A stretch of DNA of 64,000 bases from DASUBV01 sp963822485 (GTDB lineage Bacteria; Actinomycetota; Actinomycetes; Streptosporangiales; Streptosporangiaceae). How positions within the stretch are numbered: position 1 is the first letter of the stretch; each line of letters begins with the position of its first letter. Where the stretch lies: the NCBI GenBank assembly GCA_963822485.1, contig CAWGHW010000018.1, positions 310,001-374,000 on the forward strand, written 5' to 3'. Made by a program: the position numbers and the translations under genes. The notes beneath the pieces were generated by a model. It saw nothing but the letters and a program-made list of their open reading frames with translations, made no database searches and was not told the origin of the DNA. Of the stretch, positions 46,591-56,065 are shown in pieces.

Positions 46591-46594
46591 TGGG

Positions 46595-48580
46595 TCACTT
46601 GGGCAGCGTGGCGGCCAGGGCGTCGGCCAGCTCCTGCTGACCGGCCGGCTTGGGGTGGAAGGACGGGATGACGAACTCCTCCACGTCGTCCATCAGCTTC
46701 TTCCAGTGCCTGCCCTTGAGGTCGGCGACCACGCGCTTGGCCCCGTCACCGGTGAAGGAGAGCGCGTTGATCCAGGGCTTGGGCCGGTGGGCGTCCCCGC
46801 AGCTGATGGTGTGCCCGTCCGCGCCGCCGAAGGTCTGCCCGGTGTCGACGTAGACCAGCCGGGAGTTGGCGGGCGCCGCGGCCCGGACGGCCGTGGCGGC
46901 GGCCTGGATCACCGCGTCCAGCTTCAGCTCCAGCGTCTTGGCCTGGGCCTCGACGTTATTGGCGAACACCACCTGGTAGGTCGCGGGCAGGCCGGTGAGC
47001 ACGCAGCCGCCCGCCTTGGTGCTGCGGTCGGGGAACGCCTCGGGGTAGCCGAGCACCCGGATCTGGGCGTTCGGCGCGTCGGCCAGGGCGTCGGTGTACA
47101 GCGTGATCAGGGACTGCTCGAGCGCGGAGTTGCCGGGCGTGCCGATCTGCTGCTGCACGCCGTTCAGGTCGGACAGGCACGCGGAGGTCTGCTGGTAGAC
47201 CGGCTTGTGCGTCGGGCCGAGCTCGAATTTGAGGCAGTCCTGGATGGCGTTGGTCCAGCTCAGGTCGTCGACGCCGAAGGTCATGCTGACCAGCGCCGTC
47301 CCGGCGCTGAGCCAGTATCGCTGGGCACGCTCCGGCGGGCCGCTCTGGTCCGGATTGCGGTCCTTGTAGTCGCCGGTGGTCGCGCCGGAGCAGGCGTGGA
47401 ACTCCAGCGCCAGCCCGGAGTCGCGGCCCGCCATCAGCTCGGGATAGGCCTGGCTCTTAGACCGGTGGCAGGTGTTGCCGTTGGTGTTGGAGCCATCCTG
47501 GTAGGGGTCCAGGCCCTCGCCCGAGGTGTAGGAGTCGCCGAGGGCGACGTAGTCGGGCGGCGGGTTGGAGCGCACCGGCACGTACGCGACCTGGAGGTCG
47601 GCGAAGCCGTGCCGCTTGCTGCCCTGGCCGGTGCCGCTGACCCGGACCGCGAGCACGTTGTCGCCGCCCGACAGGTCGCTGCCGGGCACGGTGGCGCTGA
47701 TAGTGAGCTGGTGACAGCTGGTGTTGGTGACCTGCTGCACCTTCTTCCCGTTCACGTACACCGTCGCGGTGCCTTCCAGGTCACCGGTGATGATGGCCTG
47801 GTCCGGCTTGAGCGGGAACGTCAGGTGCCTGCGGATCAGCAGGTCCCTGGTGCGCGCGGTCCACCCGGTGCCGTAGTTCGAGTCCCAGGCCGGGCACGGC
47901 TCGATGACGTGGCTGCCGTTGAACTCACCGCTGAACGGAGCCTCGTCGGCGGGCCACTTGCTGTCGTCGTACCTGACCGCCTGGAAGCCCTGGCCGGCGC
48001 CGGGGACCACCTGCTTAGCCAGCCACCCGCCATTCCCGAAGGTGGCCAGCCCGGCCGGGTCGGTGGCCGGGCCGCGGGAGAACCCGGCGTCGCCGGTGAA
48101 GTACAGCGGGCTGCTGCCCTCGTCGGTGCCGCATTCGTCGCGCAGCGAGATGCGGACCTTGTTCTGGCCCGGCTGGAACAGCCCGCTGATGTTGAGCGGG
48201 CCGCTGGGGTACAGGCCGAAGCACTCGAACGTCCACTCGTTGGTCCAGTTCGTCATGGTCCCGTCGGCATGGGTGACGGTGATGTCCATGGCGTCGTCGA
48301 CGTACACGTTCCCGGAGTAACCGTCGATGGTGTAGACGGCGGTGCCCTTGGGGTCGCCGGCCAGCGTGACCGTCTGGCCGGCCGAGTACTTCACCGACTC
48401 GGTGTAGGTGGCGAAGGTCTCGCCCGCCTGGCCGACCGGCTTCTCGGCGATGCCGCCGGAGATCGCCATCGCGCTGTTCCTGGGCTTGGCCTGGGCGGCC
48501 TGGACGCTGTTCGCAACGCTGCCGGCCAGGCTAACGGACATGCCCAGCACCACGGCCAGCGTGATGAGCCTGCGCTTCAT
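46595..48580 (-). CDS. Large secreted SGNH-type hydrolase with N-terminal beta-rich domains
   Basis: 661 residues from the ATG at 48580 (GGGGGAG upstream). Signal peptide (residues 1-~29), then ~320 residues of beta-rich modules with ITGDLEGTATVYVNGKKVQ and GDNVLAVRVSGTG, resembling galactose-binding folds. The SGNH domain starts at YVALGDSYTSGEG; block V is SFHPKPAGQQE. Block III, normally G-G-N-D, reads T-F-G-V-D-D, so the oxyanion Asn is replaced. Many cysteines in the hydrolase part. Probably an extracellular esterase or lipase with carbohydrate-binding modules, activity uncertain. Confidence 0.8.
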   Translation of the reverse strand: MKRRLITLAVVLGMSVSLAGSVANSVQAAQAKPRNSAMAISGGIAEKPVGQAGETFATYTESVKYSAGQTVTLAGDPKGTAVYTIDGYSGNVYVDDAMDITVTHADGTMTNWTNEWTFECFGLYPSGPLNISGLFQPGQNKVRISLRDECGTDEGSSPLYFTGDAGFSRGPATDPAGLATFGNGGWLAKQVVPGAGQGFQAVRYDDSKWPADEAPFSGEFNGSHVIEPCPAWDSNYGTGWTARTRDLLIRRHLTFPLKPDQAIITGDLEGTATVYVNGKKVQQVTNTSCHQLTISATVPGSDLSGGDNVLAVRVSGTGQGSKRHGFADLQVAYVPVRSNPPPDYVALGDSYTSGEGLDPYQDGSNTNGNTCHRSKSQAYPELMAGRDSGLALEFHACSGATTGDYKDRNPDQSGPPERAQRYWLSAGTALVSMTFGVDDLSWTNAIQDCLKFELGPTHKPVYQQTSACLSDLNGVQQQIGTPGNSALEQSLITLYTDALADAPNAQIRVLGYPEAFPDRSTKAGGCVLTGLPATYQVVFANNVEAQAKTLELKLDAVIQAAATAVRAAAPANSRLVYVDTGQTFGGADGHTISCGDAHRPKPWINALSFTGDGAKRVVADLKGRHWKKLMDDVEEFVIPSFHPKPAGQQELADALAATLPK

Positions 48581-48618
48581 GGTTACTCCCCCTCGCCGCT
48601 GCGGACCCCGCAGCGGAT

Positions 48619-49290
48619 TCACATGGTGGTGGTCAGCGGCTGGCCGGAGCTGCGCAGCCAGGCCAGCACGGCCAGCACGCGCCGGTTGGTGTCCTGGGAC
48701 CCGGTCAGGCTGAGCTTGGTGAAGATGCGCGCCACGTAGGACTCGACGGTCTTCTCGGCCAGGTGCATCAGCGTGGCGATGCCGGCGTTGGACCGCCCCT
48801 CGGCCATGTGCTGCAGCACCAGCCGCTCACGCTCGGTCAGGTCGTTCAGCCGGCTGAGGTGCTGCTGGCGGCCGAGGAGCCGCCCGATCAGCGTGTCGTC
48901 GACCACCCACTCGCCCCGGCACACGCGCTCCAGCGCGTCGCGCAGCGCGGCCGCGTTGTCGACGCGGTCCTTCAGCAGGTAGCCCCGGCGCCCGGTGCCG
49001 GCCGCGAACAGCCGGGTGGCGTAGGCGATCTCGTCGTGGGCGGACAGCATCAGGATCCCGACCGCGGGGTGGCTGGCGGCCAGCTGCTCGGCGATGCGCA
49101 GCCCCTCATCGGTGAACGACGGCGGCATGCGCACGTCCAGGATCGCCGCGTCGATCGGCTGCTGGGTGGCCAGCGTGAGCAGCTCGTCGCCGGTGCGGGC
49201 CGAGATGACCACCTCCAGGCCGAGCCGGGACAGCTGCAGCTGCAGGCCCTCGCGGAACAGGGCCGAGTCTTCGGCGATGCCTATGCGCAT
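48619..49290 (-). CDS. NarL/LuxR-type response regulator
   Basis: 223 residues from the ATG at 49290. Receiver domain: IGIAEDSALFREGL with acidic pair, AAILDVRMPP with the phospho-acceptor Asp at about residue 55, and YLLKDRV with the conserved Lys. The LuxR helix-turn-helix reads LTERERLVLQHMAEGRSNAGIATLMHLAEKTVESYVARIFTKL. Its start overlaps the stop of the histidine kinase at 49281, so both are made from one transcript. The targets are unknown; the large SGNH protein next to it is a candidate. Confidence 0.93.
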   Translation of the reverse strand: MRIGIAEDSALFREGLQLQLSRLGLEVVISARTGDELLTLATQQPIDAAILDVRMPPSFTDEGLRIAEQLAASHPAVGILMLSAHDEIAYATRLFAAGTGRRGYLLKDRVDNAAALRDALERVCRGEWVVDDTLIGRLLGRQQHLSRLNDLTERERLVLQHMAEGRSNAGIATLMHLAEKTVESYVARIFTKLSLTGSQDTNRRVLAVLAWLRSSGQPLTTTM

Positions 49291-51071
49291 GGGATGTGTG
49301 CCCTTATCTGCGTGCCGTGCCCGGCTGGGCTGTCCAGTTCCAGGTCCCCGTCGATGCCGCGGACCCGGTCGATGACGCCGCGCAGGCCGGTGCCCGCCGC
49401 CACGCTGGCGCCGCCCTGCCCGTCGTCGGCGACGGTGATGTGCAGGGTGCCGCCCGCCTTCTCGCCGCGCACCGTGATCCGCCGGGCCCGGGCGTGCTTG
49501 ATGGCGTTGGTGATGCACTCGGCGATCAGGTAGTAGGCGGTCAGCTCGGCCGCGTCGCCGAACTGGCCGGCCGGCAGGCTGACGTCGATGGGGATGGTGT
49601 AGCGCTCGGCCATCGACCTGATGGCCTGGTCCAGCCCGACCTGGCTGAGCGCCGCCGGGTGGATCCCGTGGGCCAGATCGCGCAGCTCGTCCAGCACCTG
49701 GCCGAGCTCGGCCCGGACCCGGCCGATGACGGCGCTGGCGGCCGGGTCGGTGGTGTCGGACTCGGCCGCGGCCAGCATGATCTTGAGGCCGAGCAGCCGC
49801 TGCTGGGTGCCGTCGTGCAGGTCGCGCTCCAGCCGCCGGCGCTCGGTGATCCCGGCCTCGATGATCCGCAGGCGGGAGGCCCGGACCTCCCGCAGCTGAT
49901 CCCGCAGCGCCGCCTCCAGCTGGGCGTTCTCCAGCGCGAAGGAGCTGGCCGCGATGGCCGCGCGGACCAGGTCGTCGCCGGGCGACAGGGACGGGTCGGC
50001 CAGGATCACCGCCAGCTGCTCGCCCGAGCTGGAGGTGATCGGCAGCCGCAGCCGCCCAGGCCGCCGGCCCGGCTCGGCGCGGTCGGCCGGGCGGCAGGCC
50101 GCGGGCGGCCTGGGGTCCGAGGCCAGCGTCCCGTCCGCCCACCCGACGACCTCGAGCGCCGGGTCCTCCAGCACCGACCGCAGCGCGTCGGTCACCGACG
50201 AGGTCCTGGCCGGCCCGCTCAGGTGCAGCAGCAGGTCGACGATCTTGGTCCGGGCGAACCGGCGGCGCAGCACCGCGACCAGGAACGCGGCCGGCACCCC
50301 GATCTGCAGGTAGGCCTCGACGGTGTAGATGAGCTCCTTCTGCGCCGGGGTGGCCGACATCGCCACCGCGGCCAGCTCCACGATCGTGGTCAGGCAGATG
50401 ATCGACGCGGCGATGGCCACCGGCATGGCCAGGGTCCTGGTTATGCCGCGCGAGTGCCGCCAGCGGCGCAGCCACATGAGCATGTACGCGATGGCGAACG
50501 CGATCCCCACAACATCGACGATCTGGGAGAGGATGATAAACAGCTCGTGGTCTGGGGCCAGGCTCGGCCACCACGCGCCGGTGTCGGATCCGTTCCACTG
50601 CGGCCGCGAGACCAGGATGCAGGCCAGCTCGGCCATAAGCAGCCACGCGAAGATCACGGTGAAGAACCTTCGCCCGGCCCGCTGCTCCCCCGGTGAGTTC
50701 GGGTAGCAGAACATCGCCCATGAGGCCAGCACGATGCCCAGCGGGCTGGCCGGCACGGAGATCAGCGGCAGCGGCCCGACGTGCCAGTTGTCCAGCCAGC
50801 CCGCGGTCAGCAGGGCGCTGGACCCCATCAGCATGCCCGCCGAGCGCCCCTGGCCGGGCTCGTCCAGCAGCAGGATGCCCGCCGCCAGCAGGGCCAGGGA
50901 CAGGAAGTCACTGCCGAGCGCGAGCAACGGCCGGGTCCGCCACATGGGCCAGAACGCCACGCCGGTCGCGATGGCCGCCGGCGGCAGGATAGCCAGGTAC
51001 AGCACCAGCAGCCGCGGCCACTTGAGAATGGCCAGCGGCCGGGCTTTACCTAGGGTCAGCACCGCGCTCAC
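49281..51071 (-). CDS. NarL-type membrane sensor histidine kinase
   Basis: 596 residues. About eight hydrophobic segments occupy the first ~290 residues, forming a membrane sensor without a large outside loop, followed by a short GAF-like region (~300-375), a coiled coil, and the HisKA_3 helix RRRLERDLHDGTQQRLLGLKI with the phospho-acceptor His. The HATPase part has AECITNAIKHARA and DDGQGG, G-T-G-L-R-G-V. The stop overlaps the response regulator start. The signal is unknown. Confidence 0.92.
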   Translation of the reverse strand: MSAVLTLGKARPLAILKWPRLLVLYLAILPPAAIATGVAFWPMWRTRPLLALGSDFLSLALLAAGILLLDEPGQGRSAGMLMGSSALLTAGWLDNWHVGPLPLISVPASPLGIVLASWAMFCYPNSPGEQRAGRRFFTVIFAWLLMAELACILVSRPQWNGSDTGAWWPSLAPDHELFIILSQIVDVVGIAFAIAYMLMWLRRWRHSRGITRTLAMPVAIAASIICLTTIVELAAVAMSATPAQKELIYTVEAYLQIGVPAAFLVAVLRRRFARTKIVDLLLHLSGPARTSSVTDALRSVLEDPALEVVGWADGTLASDPRPPAACRPADRAEPGRRPGRLRLPITSSSGEQLAVILADPSLSPGDDLVRAAIAASSFALENAQLEAALRDQLREVRASRLRIIEAGITERRRLERDLHDGTQQRLLGLKIMLAAAESDTTDPAASAVIGRVRAELGQVLDELRDLAHGIHPAALSQVGLDQAIRSMAERYTIPIDVSLPAGQFGDAAELTAYYLIAECITNAIKHARARRITVRGEKAGGTLHITVADDGQGGASVAAGTGLRGVIDRVRGIDGDLELDSPAGHGTQIRAHIPCA

Positions 51072-51323
51072 CCGGCTAGTCTGCCGGCCGTTACCGCCGC
51101 CGTCTACAGGGAAAACCCTCGGCCGACCGGGGGGAATCTCGGATGCTTTCCGCCGCGCTCGGCCAGCACCATTTAGCTACCTGGATGTCGCCGTCGCGCG
51201 GGGCCCGAGCCGGGGAGGGGCGGGCTCGGACCTCCGCGACGGATACCTGGTGACCGCGCCGGTTCACCGGGCCGTCACGCGCTATCTTGACGCCGTTCAC
51301 GGCCATTGCCCATATTGAGTCGC

Positions 51324-52862
51324 ATGCTGACACGAAGAACGTTTTTCCAGCTCATGGGCGCGTCCACCGGTGCGGTGATCACGGGCTCCCAGTTCCTGTC
51401 CCAGACCGCGGCCAGCGCCGCCCCGGCGCTGTCCCCGTACGGCTCGAATGGCATCGAGCACGTGGTGATCCTGATGATGGAGAACCGGTCATTCGACCAC
51501 TTCCTGAGCTGGCTGCCAGGGGCTGACGGCCGCCGCGACATGACCTACCTGTCGGCCGACGGGAACGTCTATCCCAACTACCCGCTGGCTCCCGACTTCC
51601 AGGGCTGCGGCTACAGCGACCCCGATCACAGCTGGGAGGGGTGGCTGGTCCAGCACAACTTCGGCCGGATGGACGGCTTCCTCCAGCGGCCCACCGCCCC
51701 GGCCGGCAACGCCGGAGTCACCCTGGCCGCCGCCAACACCTTCCCGGCCGGCTACTACACCAACTTCCACCACGACGGCCGCCGCAAGCCCGTGCCCGAC
51801 CTGCCGGTCATCGGGGCGCTGGCGGAGAACTACACCGTCCTGGACCGCTACTTCTGCTCGTTCGCCGGCGAGACCTTCCCCAACCGCTTCTACCAGCACG
51901 CGGCCCGGACCGACCGGGACCACAACAGCAACACGATCTCCACGCTGGCGACCATCTGGGACAAGCTGTCCCCCATCCCCAACACCCAGGGCGTGCCGAC
52001 GGGCGGGTACTTCTTCCGTGACCTGCCGTTCCTGGCGCTGTGGGGGACCAAGTACTTCCCGTTCTGGCACCCGTTCGCCGACGGCGACACCGACGCCGTG
52101 GGCATCCCGCTGGCCACGCCGTCGTTCATCGACACGGTGGCCGCCGGGAACCTGCCCAACGTCAGCTTCATCGACCCGGCGTTCGACACCGAGGGCAACG
52201 GCACCTCGGCCGACGACCACCCGCTGGCCGACATCCGGCTCGGCGAGCGGTTCATCGCCGATGCCTACCACGCGCTGGCCGACGCCGGCTACCTGGACAA
52301 CACGGTGTTCATGGTCACCTTCGACGAGTGGGGCGGGTTCTTCGACCACGTGCCTCCGCCGCGGGTCATCGACGACACCGACCCGGCGACCGTCGACCAC
52401 GCCGGCGACGGCACCACCCCCACCGACGGCCAGCTGATCCCCGACTACCGACAGCTCGGCTTCCGGGTGCCCGCCATCGTGGTGTCGAACCTGGCGCCGG
52501 CCACGGTCATGCATCACGGCCCGTTCGAGCACGCCTCGACGCTGAAGCTGATCGAGTCGACCTTCGGGTTCCAGCCGCTCACCGCCAGGGACGCCCACGC
52601 CGAGGATCTGGGCCAGGTACTCGAGCGCCGCCCGAGCCACCGGTTCCGCCGGCCCGAGATCCCCACCAGCAGCCAGGTGCTCGGCCCGGTCAATGACGCC
52701 GCCGCGGTGTGCAGCGCGGACAGCGTCCAGTCGGTCTCCCCCGAGCCGCTGCAGCGCGGCCACCGCAAGCCGGGCACGCGGGTGCTCCCGCAGTCCGGAT
52801 CGCCGACCGGCGCCGGGATGGTCGAGTTCGGCAAGGAGTACCGCAAGGAGCACGGCCGCTAG
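51324..52862 (+). CDS. Tat-exported phosphoesterase/phospholipase C-like protein
   Basis: 512 residues from the ATG at 51324. The start TRRTFFQLMGASTGAV is a twin-arginine signal. The domain begins GIEHVVILMMENRSFDHFLSWLPGA, the acidic-metal motif of the acid phosphatase/phospholipase C (PLC-A) family, and later has FIDPAFD, MVTFDEWGGFFDHVPPP and GFRVPAIVVSNLAP, all conserved. It should hydrolyse phosphate esters or phosphatidylcholine outside the cell. The C-terminal ~60 residues are less conserved. No chaperone gene follows. Confidence 0.9.
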   Translation: MLTRRTFFQLMGASTGAVITGSQFLSQTAASAAPALSPYGSNGIEHVVILMMENRSFDHFLSWLPGADGRRDMTYLSADGNVYPNYPLAPDFQGCGYSDPDHSWEGWLVQHNFGRMDGFLQRPTAPAGNAGVTLAAANTFPAGYYTNFHHDGRRKPVPDLPVIGALAENYTVLDRYFCSFAGETFPNRFYQHAARTDRDHNSNTISTLATIWDKLSPIPNTQGVPTGGYFFRDLPFLALWGTKYFPFWHPFADGDTDAVGIPLATPSFIDTVAAGNLPNVSFIDPAFDTEGNGTSADDHPLADIRLGERFIADAYHALADAGYLDNTVFMVTFDEWGGFFDHVPPPRVIDDTDPATVDHAGDGTTPTDGQLIPDYRQLGFRVPAIVVSNLAPATVMHHGPFEHASTLKLIESTFGFQPLTARDAHAEDLGQVLERRPSHRFRRPEIPTSSQVLGPVNDAAAVCSADSVQSVSPEPLQRGHRKPGTRVLPQSGSPTGAGMVEFGKEYRKEHGR

Positions 52863-52920
52863 GCCGAGCGCACCGCGCTCAGCCAGCGGGGCGCGGGCGT
52901 CGTGCCCGCCCCGCCCCGCC

Positions 52921-52976
52921 CGATCACGGCCCCCCGATCACAGCCCGCCGATCACCGCCCCCCGATCACGGTCCCG
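52921..52976. repeat. 14-bp tandem repeat, four copies, after the phospholipase gene
   Basis: Units such as cgatcacggccccc start at 52921, 52935, 52949 and 52963; the last overlaps the 3' end of the minus-strand MFS gene ending at 52966. Confidence 0.85.
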
Positions 52977-54258
52977 CCGATACCGGCTCGCCCGGAGGCG
53001 GCGCGTCCTGCCGCGCATCGCGATCGCGCTCGCGGCGGGCGGCCCGCAGCACCGGAAGCGCGAACGCGGCCGTGACGGCCAGCCCGGCCAGTCCCGCGCC
53101 GGCAATGGCGGCGCGCACCGGGATCAGCACCAGCAGCAGCCCGCCCAGCAGGTAGCCACCCGTGGTCGCCGCATTGGCCACCGCGCTCAGCACGGCGTAG
53201 GCCCGGCCCCTGGCCGCCGCCGGGGCGCGGCGGCCGACCAGCACGCTGGCCGCGGTGTTCACGCCGCCGTTGCCCAGGCCGCCGAGCAGGCTGACCGGCA
53301 CGAGCCAGCCAGCCGCCGGCACCACCGCGAAGATGGCCACGCTCGCGCAGGTCAGCGTCAGCGCGCCGAGCAGGGCCCGGCCCAGCGCCCAGTCGGCCGG
53401 CCGGCGGCGGGCCAGCAGCCAGGCGCCGGCCATGGTGGCGCTGATCCAGACGCTGTCTAGCAGGCCGTAGACGGTGGCCGTGGCGTGCAGCGTGCCGCGG
53501 ATGAAGAACACCTCGGCCACGTTGACCAGGCTGGCCGCGGCCACGACCGCGCCGATGAGCACCACCGCCGACCAGACCAGCGGATCCTGGCGCAGCCGCC
53601 AGGCGGCGGCCGGGGGCTGGCCCGGCGACACTGGCGGCGCCGGGGCCCGGCCGCCGCGACGGGTCCGGATCAGCCCGCCGGCCGCGGCGATGGCCAGGTA
53701 GCTGGCGGCGTCGGCGAGCAGCGGCACCCGCACCCCGAAGTGGCCCATCAGCAGCCCGGCCAGCGCCGGCGCCAGCATCGTGCCCGCCGCCGTCGCGGTC
53801 TGGCTCACCGCCGTCGCCCGCGGCAGGTCACCGGGCGCCACCATGTCCGGCAGCAGGGCCTGCAAGCAGGGCTGGGTCAGCGCCAGGCCCGCCGCCAGCA
53901 CGGTGACCAGGGCGATGATCTCGGCGATGCCGCCGGCGAAGGCCAGCGCCACGCAGGCGGCGGCCTGGGCCACCCCGGTCAGCACCAGCAGCCGCCGGCT
54001 GTCGGCCCGGTCGGCCAGCCGGCCGGCCCAGCGGACCAGCAGGACCGGCGGCGCGGCGGCCGCGATGAGGATGGCGGCGACGGCGAACCCGCCCATCCCC
54101 CGCTGCTGCAGTTCGAGCACCAGCGCGACGGCCGCCAGCAGGTCGCCGGCTGCCGACACCGCCCTGGCCCCGGCGGCCAGGTACACGTCGGCCCAGACCG
54201 CGCCTTCCGGCCTGTCATCCCGCCCCGGCGAGTCCTGTCCTGCACATGTGAAAGGCAT
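52966..54258 (-). CDS. MFS transporter under ArsR-type control
   Basis: About 430 residues, twelve hydrophobic spans, with LVRWAGRLADRADSRRLLVLTG as the TM2-3 loop and VVVGRRAPAAARGRAYAV-like motif in the second half (MFS_3/multidrug type). The ATG at 54258 lies inside a 14-bp palindrome; a GTG at 54279 with AGGA upstream is an alternative start. An ArsR-family gene lies directly upstream on the same strand, so this is probably its target exporter. Confidence 0.82.
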   Translation of the reverse strand: MPFTCAGQDSPGRDDRPEGAVWADVYLAAGARAVSAAGDLLAAVALVLELQQRGMGGFAVAAILIAAAAPPVLLVRWAGRLADRADSRRLLVLTGVAQAAACVALAFAGGIAEIIALVTVLAAGLALTQPCLQALLPDMVAPGDLPRATAVSQTATAAGTMLAPALAGLLMGHFGVRVPLLADAASYLAIAAAGGLIRTRRGGRAPAPPVSPGQPPAAAWRLRQDPLVWSAVVLIGAVVAAASLVNVAEVFFIRGTLHATATVYGLLDSVWISATMAGAWLLARRRPADWALGRALLGALTLTCASVAIFAVVPAAGWLVPVSLLGGLGNGGVNTAASVLVGRRAPAAARGRAYAVLSAVANAATTGGYLLGGLLLVLIPVRAAIAGAGLAGLAVTAAFALPVLRAARRERDRDARQDAPPPGEPVSAGP

Positions 54259-54280
54259 ACTTCGAAGTATCTCTTTCACA
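54247..54280. promoter_or_regulatory. 34-bp interrupted palindrome at the MFS start
   Basis: ATACTTCGAAGTAT (54257-54270) is a perfect palindrome, and around it TGTGAAAG (54247-54254) mirrors CTTTCACA (54273-54280); only two positions on each side fail to pair. It covers the translation start of the MFS gene and is much more AT-rich than its surroundings. Confidence 0.85.
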
Positions 54281-54361
54281 TCTAGTCCTGGCAAGGGTCA
54301 CGGGGCGCTGAGCATCGTGAATGTTCCGTGACTGATGTGGCTGGAGGCGCGGGCGGGGCGG

Positions 54362-54991
54362 CTAGCCGGGCAGGGCGCGGAACACGGCGGCCACCTGGCG
54401 GGCGCCGGGCGGCGTCTCGGGACGGGATCGGCGCCGGTAGGGACCGAACAGCTCCTGGACCGCGGCGCCCAGCGCCTTCAGCTCCTCCGCCGTCAGTACC
54501 AGCGTGGAGCTCGTGAATACCGCCCCGTCCTGCCATTCCTCGGGCTCGTCATCGATGCGCCCCAGGTACTCCCTGGCCTTGGCGTCATCCCGGCTCAGCA
54601 GCGACTCCAGCATGCTCTGCCGGGCGTCGCGGACCTCGGGATCCAGGTCCGGCGACGCCTCGATGCTCACGCTGAAGCGGTCAAAGGTCCGGCGCCAGAG
54701 CCGCTCCCGGCCGTCCCCGCGTCCGGGTGCCGCCTCGACCAACCCGGCCCGGGCCAGCGTGCGCAGGTGATAGCTGACCGCGCTCGGCGACAGGCCCACC
54801 ACCTCCGCGCACTCGGTGGCCGTGGCCGGCCCGCCGTCCCCGAGGTGCTCCAGCAGGGCCAGCCGGGCCGGATGAGCCAGCGCCCGCATGACCACGACAT
54901 CCCGCAGGGGCGCGTCCTGGCCCGCCGCGTCCTGCCCGGCCGGCCCGGCTCCCGGTCCCGGCGGCGCTGTTCTCCCGCTTGCCCCGCTCAT
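54362..54991 (-). CDS. ArsR/SmtB-like winged-helix regulator
   Basis: About 209 residues from the ATG at 54991 (18 bases inside the longest open frame). VMRALAHPARLALLEHLGDGGPATATECAEVVGLSPSAVSYHLRTLARAGLVE (segments) is the ArsR helix-turn-helix; the longer C-terminal half (WRRTFDRFSVSIEASPD to LGRIDDEPEEW) is the form seen in actinobacterial ArsR proteins that bind organic ligands rather than metals: no Cys pair is present. It most likely represses the MFS gene through the 34-bp dyad. Confidence 0.87.
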   Translation of the reverse strand: MSGASGRTAPPGPGAGPAGQDAAGQDAPLRDVVVMRALAHPARLALLEHLGDGGPATATECAEVVGLSPSAVSYHLRTLARAGLVEAAPGRGDGRERLWRRTFDRFSVSIEASPDLDPEVRDARQSMLESLLSRDDAKAREYLGRIDDEPEEWQDGAVFTSSTLVLTAEELKALGAAVQELFGPYRRRSRPETPPGARQVAAVFRALPG

Positions 54992-55018
54992 CCCGCCAAG
55001 ATAAGCCACCGGCCCGCC

Positions 55019-56053
55019 TCAGGCAGGCTGGTAGTAGCGGAGGCCGCCGGCCTCGTGCCGGGTCACCCGGCCCTGCGCGGCCAGCAGCTGCAGGTGCGCG
55101 GCGGTCTCGGTGACCGCCAGCATCTGGTTGAACGGGTCCAGCTCGTCGAGCGTCCGCTCGCGCCGGGTCCACTTCAGCCGCGCCGCGGCCTCCCGCGCGG
55201 TCTGCGCGCCGCCGCGGATGACCGCCTCGGCCTCGTCCAGTCGCCGGCCGTGGTGCGCGATCAGCTCGTCGACCCTGGCGTGCGCGCTCTCGGTGACCGG
55301 CCCGTGCGCGGGCAGCAGCCGGGCGTCGGGCCGGGACCGGATCAGGGTCAGCGAGCCCAGGAACGCCCCGAGCGGGTCGTCGGACAGCATCGGCTCGAAC
55401 CCGATCGACGGCGTGATGGTCGGCAGCACGTGGTCGCCCGCGAACAGCAGCCCGCCGCCGACGTCGTGGAACACGACGTGGCCGCGGGTGTGGCCGGGCG
55501 TGGCCACCACGTCCAGGGACCGGCCGCCGTGCGCGATGACCTGGCCGTCGCGCAGCCACTCGTCGGGCGCCTCCCAGCCGGTCTTGTACGGGTCGCGGGG
55601 GCCCTGCAGGCCGGCCACCCGGTCGGCGATGTCGCCGGCGCCGAGCAGGCGCAGGTAGGCGAGCTGGTTCTGCAGCGGCACGCGACCGGCATCCATCGAG
55701 ATGGCCAGCGACTCCCGGTCCCCGATGCCCAGGCTGACCGGGACGCCGAACTCGCGCCGCAGGTAAATGGCCTGGGTGTAGTGGTCGCGGTGCACGTGGG
55801 TGACCAGGATCCGGCGCACGTCCCCGGCCGTGGCGCCGAGCGCGGCCAGGGCCTGGTCGAGCACGGCCCTGGCGCCGGGGATGGCCCAGCCCGAGTCGAT
55901 CAGCAGCAGGTCGGCGCCGTGGACCAGCGCGTAGACGTTGACGGCGCGCAGGCCGTCGTTGGGCAGCGGCAGCGGGATCCGGTACACGCCCGGCGCGACC
56001 TCGAAGGTGCCGGGCTCGGTCCACGCATTGCGGTCAAGCGGGATAGCTGGCAT
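55019..56053 (-). CDS. MBL-fold metallo-hydrolase
   Basis: 344 residues. The metal motif LVTHVHRDHYTQ (H-x-H-x-D-H form), ATPGHTRGHVVF, FAGDHVLP and LLPAHGP give the full beta-lactamase-fold ligand set. The C-terminal ~80 residues form a helical winged-helix-like add-on (ELDPFNQMLAVTETAAHLQLLAAQGRV), as in LACTB2-type hydrolases. It probably hydrolyses a thioester or similar compound; the substrate is not evident. Confidence 0.9.
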   Translation of the reverse strand: MPAIPLDRNAWTEPGTFEVAPGVYRIPLPLPNDGLRAVNVYALVHGADLLLIDSGWAIPGARAVLDQALAALGATAGDVRRILVTHVHRDHYTQAIYLRREFGVPVSLGIGDRESLAISMDAGRVPLQNQLAYLRLLGAGDIADRVAGLQGPRDPYKTGWEAPDEWLRDGQVIAHGGRSLDVVATPGHTRGHVVFHDVGGGLLFAGDHVLPTITPSIGFEPMLSDDPLGAFLGSLTLIRSRPDARLLPAHGPVTESAHARVDELIAHHGRRLDEAEAVIRGGAQTAREAAARLKWTRRERTLDELDPFNQMLAVTETAAHLQLLAAQGRVTRHEAGGLRYYQPA

Positions 56054-56065
56054 GGAGCGGACAGC

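Noticed and set aside
48619..49290. DevR partner of the heme-GAF kinase
   Set aside because: This response regulator overlaps its own membrane kinase gene 24 kb away and has no DevR-specific features that I can identify.
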